Source: a candidate division TA06 bacterium (GTDB taxonomy: Bacteria > Ratteibacteria > UBA8468 > MWAK01). From it: a DNA stretch of 7,765 nt. This document shows, piece by piece, positions 4,826 through 7,765 of this stretch. Within the stretch, counting starts at the first letter, position 1. The number at the start of each line of letters is the position of its first letter. A program made the position numbers and the translations under genes. The notes beneath the pieces were generated by a model. It ran no database searches, was not told the DNA's origin, and worked only from the letters and a program-made list of their open reading frames with translations. The stretch covers positions 1 through 7,765 of the forward strand of contig JAKJFK010000079.1 in assembly GCA_022704925.1 (NCBI GenBank), in the 5' to 3' direction.

Positions 4826-5986
4826 ATGAAACAGGTCCGGATCGGGGTTATCGGCTGCGGCGGCATGGGCCAGGGGCATATCGCCCTCATCAACGAGCTG
4901 CCCGGGGCCCGGCTGGCCGCGGTCGCCAGCCAGACACCGGAGAATGCCCGCTCGGTCGGCACGGCCAACCGGGTCCCCTACTTCACCGATTATCGCCGGC
5001 TGATCGAGTCACAACTCTGTGACGCGGTCCTGATCGCCACGCCCCATTACTTTCACCCGGAAATCGGACTCGCCGCCTTTCAGGCCGGCCTTCACGTTCT
5101 CTGCGAGAAACCGATCGCGGTCACGGTGCGCGGAGCCGACGCGCTGGTCGATGCCGCCGAAAAGAGCGGCCGGGTTTTCGGCGTCATTCACCAGTACCGG
5201 ACCCTGCCGGCCATCCGCCTGGCCCGCGAACTGGTTGAATCCGGCCGGATCGGCCCGGTCCGTCGCACCCTGCTGGTCGACCCCTGGTACCGCAGCCAGG
5301 CCTATTATGAAAGTTCGAACTGGCGGGCCACCTGGGCCGGCGAAGGCGGCGGGGTCCTGATCAATCAAGCTCCGCACTCCATCGACTTCTTCCTCTGGCT
5401 GGGCGGCCGGCCCGGCCGGGTGACCGCCCGCACCCGGAACCGCCTCCATGATATCGAGGTCGAGGACGAGGCGGACGCCCTGCTGGAATACCCGAACGGC
5501 GCCTGGGGTTACTACTATGCCTCCACCTGCGATCTTGAGACCGGTCCGATGTTTGAAATTTCCGGAGACCGGGGGCGTCTCATTTATCGTGACGGCCGGC
5601 TGGAACTGGTCACCGTTCCGGTGGACCTCTCGGTCCACAGCCGCCGGGCGGCCGACATGTGGGACCTGCCCAGGCTGGAACGGAGCGAACCGCCCTTACC
5701 CGGAACCGCCAGCGGCCACCGGGAAATCATCCGAAACTTCTGCGCCGCGATTCTGGAGGGGGAGCCGCTGATCGCGCCGGGTTCCGAGGGTCTCTGGTCG
5801 GTGGAATTCATCAACGCCCTGATCCTGTCCGGCCGCCAGGGGCGGCCGGTGGACCTGCCCCTGGACCGGGATGAGTACGACCGGCTTCTTGAAGATCTGC
5901 GCCGTAATTCCCGGCCGAAGCAGGTGGTCCGGATCCAGCGTAAAGTTGATCCTAAGTTCAAAATCAACCAGGGGAAAGCTAAATGA
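4826..5986 (+). CDS. Gfo/Idh/MocA family oxidoreductase (tandem copy C)
   Basis: A 386-residue paralogue of the preceding gene, with the same landmarks at the same residue numbers: GVIGCGGMG at 7-15, the CEKPIAVTV motif at 93-101 with Lys95, and GGGVLINQAPHSID at 174-187. Residues 65-102 are identical in the two proteins, while residues 1-64 and the C-terminal third differ widely. Possible starts are TTG 4805, ATG 4820 and ATG 4826; I use 4826 because it aligns exactly with the first residue of the paralogue. None has a clear Shine-Dalgarno. The gene follows its paralogue after 28 nt and overlaps argJ by 4 nt (ATGA), so the three are probably one operon. The C-terminus ends in a lysine-rich tail (RKVDPKFKINQGKAK) not shared with the paralogue. 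Function: NAD(P)-linked redox step on a sugar or cyclitol-like substrate, not more closely defined. Confidence 0.9.
   Translation: MKQVRIGVIGCGGMGQGHIALINELPGARLAAVASQTPENARSVGTANRVPYFTDYRRLIESQLCDAVLIATPHYFHPEIGLAAFQAGLHVLCEKPIAVTVRGADALVDAAEKSGRVFGVIHQYRTLPAIRLARELVESGRIGPVRRTLLVDPWYRSQAYYESSNWRATWAGEGGGVLINQAPHSIDFFLWLGGRPGRVTARTRNRLHDIEVEDEADALLEYPNGAWGYYYASTCDLETGPMFEISGDRGRLIYRDGRLELVTVPVDLSVHSRRAADMWDLPRLERSEPPLPGTASGHREIIRNFCAAILEGEPLIAPGSEGLWSVEFINALILSGRQGRPVDLPLDRDEYDRLLEDLRRNSRPKQVVRIQRKVDPKFKINQGKAK
5021..5175 (+). repeat. Near-identical tract shared by the tandem oxidoreductases (second copy)
   Basis: Counterpart of 3829-3983 at a constant offset of 1192 bp, with 7 differences in 155 bp. 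Three differences are silent: the third base of the Ile codon at residue 70 and of the Val codons at 100 and 108. The other four lie in two codons and give Glu103 to Gly and Ala109 to Asp relative to copy B. Confidence 0.85.
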
Positions 5987-7170
5987 GTGTAACCTATCCG
6001 AGGGGATTCCGGGCCAGCGGGATGTCGTCCGGAATCAAGGAGAATGGCCGGCCCGACCTGGCTCTGGTGGTCTCCGACCGTCCGGCCCGGGCCGCCGCCC
6101 TATCCACCGCCAACCGTTTCAAGGCCGCCTCGCTTCTGGTCAGCCTCGAACATCTGCGTCGCGGCGAAAAGCGGGCCGTCCTGATCAACAGCGGCAATGC
6201 CAACTGCCTGAACGGGCGGGCCGGCCTGGAGATGACCCGGCGCCTGGTGGCCGAGCTGGCCGCGGCGCTGCAGGTTCCGGTTGAAGAGGTCCTTTTCGCC
6301 TCCACCGGCAAAATCGGCCTGCTGCTGCCCGAATCGAAGATCACCGGCGCCCTGCCCTCGCTGCTGGCCGGGCTGGGCGACCACGGTCATGCCGCCGCCG
6401 AGGCCATCATGACCACCGACCGGGTGGCCAAGGAGTACCGGTTCGAGACCGGACTGGCCGGCCGGACCGGTCCGGTGCGGCTGGGAGGCATGGCCAAGGG
6501 TGTCGGCATGATCCGCCCGGAACTGGCCACCATGATCGCGGTCATAACCACCGACGCCGCCATCGAGGCCTCGGCTCTGCGCCAGGCCCTGAAGGAGTCG
6601 GTCCAGGAGAGTTTTAACATGCTCACCGTGGACGAAGACCAGTCCACCAACGATTTCGTGCTGGTGCTGGCCAACGGGGCGGCCGGGAATCCGCGGATCA
6701 AGGCCGGCACCCCTGCCTATGCCGTCTTCCGGGATGCCCTGCGCGACTGCTGCGTCGACCTGACCCGCCAGCTGGCGGCCGACGGCGAAGGGGCGGAAAA
6801 GCTGATCGTGGTGAAGGTGGGCGGCGCCTGGTCACTCCGGGACGCCCGGCGGATTGCCCGACGCATCGCCGGCAGCAGTCTGGTCAAAAGCATGATTTCC
6901 GGAAGCAACCCAAACTGGGGACGGGTGCTGGCCGCGGCCGGCAGTTGTGCCGCCCGCATCCGACCGGAAAAGGTGCGGCTGGATCTGGCCGGGGTGCCGG
7001 TATTCGCGGCCGGGGAAAAGATCGCCGGCGACCCGGCCGAGCTCCGGAACCGTCTGGAGAAAAAGGAAATTATGATTGAGCTGGACCTCGGGCTCGGTGC
7101 CTTCTCGGCCACCGCTTACGGCTGCGACCTGACCGAAGAATACGTTCGGATCAACCAGGAATATTCCTGA
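5983..7170 (+). CDS. argJ: Bifunctional glutamate N-acetyltransferase / amino-acid N-acetyltransferase
   Basis: ArgJ moves the acetyl group from N-acetylornithine to glutamate in the cyclic arginine pathway; many members can also acetylate glutamate from acetyl-CoA. The 395-residue length is typical. Landmarks are GFRASGMSSGIK at 8-19, INSGNAN at 68-74, the oxyanion-hole element ASTGKIG at 106-112, MTTD at 143-146, and the self-cleavage segment GMAKGVGMIRPELATMIAVITTDA at 169-192, read as GMAKGVGMI plus ELATM. Cleavage is expected between Ala182 and Thr183, leaving Thr183 as the nucleophile of the beta chain. SGSNPNWGR lies near residue 310, and the C-terminus EYVRINQEYS is the family ending. 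The start has AGGGGA at 5970-5975, 7 nt away, and overlaps the stop of the upstream oxidoreductase, implying coupling. Whether it is mono- or bifunctional cannot be read; an argA elsewhere would favour mono. No other arg gene is in the window. Confidence 0.97.
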   Translation: MSVTYPRGFRASGMSSGIKENGRPDLALVVSDRPARAAALSTANRFKAASLLVSLEHLRRGEKRAVLINSGNANCLNGRAGLEMTRRLVAELAAALQVPVEEVLFASTGKIGLLLPESKITGALPSLLAGLGDHGHAAAEAIMTTDRVAKEYRFETGLAGRTGPVRLGGMAKGVGMIRPELATMIAVITTDAAIEASALRQALKESVQESFNMLTVDEDQSTNDFVLVLANGAAGNPRIKAGTPAYAVFRDALRDCCVDLTRQLAADGEGAEKLIVVKVGGAWSLRDARRIARRIAGSSLVKSMISGSNPNWGRVLAAAGSCAARIRPEKVRLDLAGVPVFAAGEKIAGDPAELRNRLEKKEIMIELDLGLGAFSATAYGCDLTEEYVRINQEYS

Positions 7171-7178
7171 AGCTCAGG
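7156..7178. other. Overlapping palindromes at the argJ / isomerase convergent stops
   Basis: CAGGAATATTCCTG (7156-7169) is a perfect 14-bp palindrome covering the end of argJ. CCTGA-AGC-TCAGG (7166-7178) is a 5-bp stem with a 3-nt loop in which the two arms contain the stop codons of both genes (TGA 7168-7170, and TCA 7174-7176 for the minus strand). The second is partly forced, since two convergent TGA stops always give TGA/TCA. No T tract follows on either strand, so a classical bidirectional terminator is not supported. Confidence 0.3.
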
Positions 7179-7765
7179 TTCCGAGGATGAAGTCGAGCGC
7201 CCGGCCTGAGGCGTGTACCAGCGATTCGGGATGGTGGCGCCGCGGAAAGACCTCCACGGTCAGGTAGCCGTCGTAACCGATATCCCGCAGGGCACGCATC
7301 ACCTCCGGATAGTCCACGTCGCCTTCCAGCAGGTCGCAGAAACCCTCGATGTTGCCTACCGAAAGTTTAAAATCCTTCAGGTGAACACGCTTGACACGGC
7401 TCCCGAGAATCCGGATCCAGTGCTGGGGATACCCGCTGACCAGCATGTTGCCGACATCGAAATAAGCCTGGACGGCCGGGTGGCGGAACTCGTCGATGTA
7501 CCATTTCATTTCCAGCGGAGTGAGCAGCATCTTGTTCCAGACGTTTTCGATGCCCAGTACCACTCCGGCTTTGGCCGCCGCCGGCAGCAGGCTTTTGATT
7601 GACTCCTGACTGCGCTGCCAGGCAATCTCGTTTGGCGTCTGTTCGTCCACCATTCCCGGCACCACCAGCAGGGTGTCGGTCTTGAGCGCCGGCGCCAGCT
7701 CGATCATTTTGCCCAGAACCGCCGTCGCCCGTTCCCGGACCGCCTCGTCCCTGGAACTGAGCGGG
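7174..7765 (-). CDS. Sugar phosphate isomerase/epimerase (xylose isomerase-like TIM barrel), C-terminal part
   Basis: The minus-strand frame is open from the window edge to the TGA at 7174-7176. About 196 residues are visible; an internal ATG at 7705-7707 is not the real start, because the 19 codons before it (…RDEAVRERATAVLGK) continue the family pattern. Counting from that Met, the AP-endonuclease-2/xylose-isomerase-like TIM barrel shows DTLLVVPG at 11-18, GIENVWN at 52-58, YFDVGNML at 82-89, VKRVHLKDF at 105-113, and GYLTVEVFP at 147-155. Glu54, Asp84, His109 and Glu152 are the probable metal ligands, all present. Such proteins isomerise or epimerise sugars or keto-sugars, or dehydrate inositol intermediates (IolE/IolI/IolH type), and often lie near Gfo/Idh/MocA oxidoreductases. 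A joint pathway with the oxidoreductases here is plausible, although the gene is on the opposite strand. The N-terminal third and the true start are outside the window. Confidence 0.88.
   Translation of the reverse strand, partial: PLSSRDEAVRERATAVLGKMIELAPALKTDTLLVVPGMVDEQTPNEIAWQRSQESIKSLLPAAAKAGVVLGIENVWNKMLLTPLEMKWYIDEFRHPAVQAYFDVGNMLVSGYPQHWIRILGSRVKRVHLKDFKLSVGNIEGFCDLLEGDVDYPEVMRALRDIGYDGYLTVEVFPRRHHPESLVHASGRALDFILGT

Noticed and set aside
7213-7602. Plus-strand 129-codon open frame
   Set aside because: Shadow of the minus-strand isomerase gene, whose four metal ligands and family motifs are all present.
1-7765. CRISPR arrays, insertion sequences, phage or toxin-antitoxin genes
   Set aside because: No regularly spaced repeats, terminal inverted repeats, transposase, integrase or short toxin-like gene pairs were seen; the tRNA genes are not flanked by visible attachment-site duplications.

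Overview
The window is a gene-dense stretch of bacterial chromosome, G+C-rich by eye (roughly 60% or more). It carries core housekeeping genes with sugar-type oxidoreductase genes set between them. The housekeeping set is the tail of grpE, then ispE, a spoVG homologue, glyQ, two tRNA genes and argJ. The class II alpha-subunit glycyl-tRNA synthetase, the MEP isoprenoid pathway and the acetyl-cycle argJ all mark a bacterium. Repeated Gfo/Idh/MocA oxidoreductases, a xylose-isomerase-like TIM-barrel protein and a non-standard SpoVG would fit an uncultured PVC-like or other candidate lineage. That placement is a guess; nothing here fixes the phylum.

Left part (1-3340, all plus strand): the last 55 codons of grpE overlap a Gfo/Idh/MocA oxidoreductase (168-1205), followed by ispE (1220-2080), spoVG (2082-2465) and glyQ (2492-3340). 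Gaps are 26 nt or less, so these are probably one transcription unit. There is one very good sigma70-type promoter inside the 3' part of ispE (1778-1806), placed to serve spoVG and glyQ separately. The SpoVG homologue has a four-cysteine zinc ribbon inserted in the middle of the SpoVG fold and is the most unusual protein in the window. No glyS follows glyQ.

Middle (3344-3633): tRNA-Leu(GAG) starts 3 nt after the glyQ stop, and tRNA-Val(GAC) follows after a 10-nt spacer. A TATAAT box in the last codons of glyQ suggests the tRNAs have their own promoter. The 124 nt after tRNA-Val hold one weak terminator-like stem-loop and the ribosome binding site of the next gene.

Right part (3634-7765): two tandem paralogous Gfo/Idh/MocA oxidoreductases (3634-4797 and 4826-5986) are colinear and share a 155-bp almost identical tract within otherwise diverged genes, which looks like gene conversion. 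The second overlaps argJ (5983-7170) by an ATGA junction. argJ runs head-on into a partial minus-strand sugar phosphate isomerase/epimerase-like gene (7174-7765 and beyond), with 3 nt between the stop codons. The oxidoreductases and the TIM-barrel protein may act on related sugars or cyclitols, but no substrate can be read from the sequence. I see no insertion sequence, CRISPR array, phage gene or defence system.
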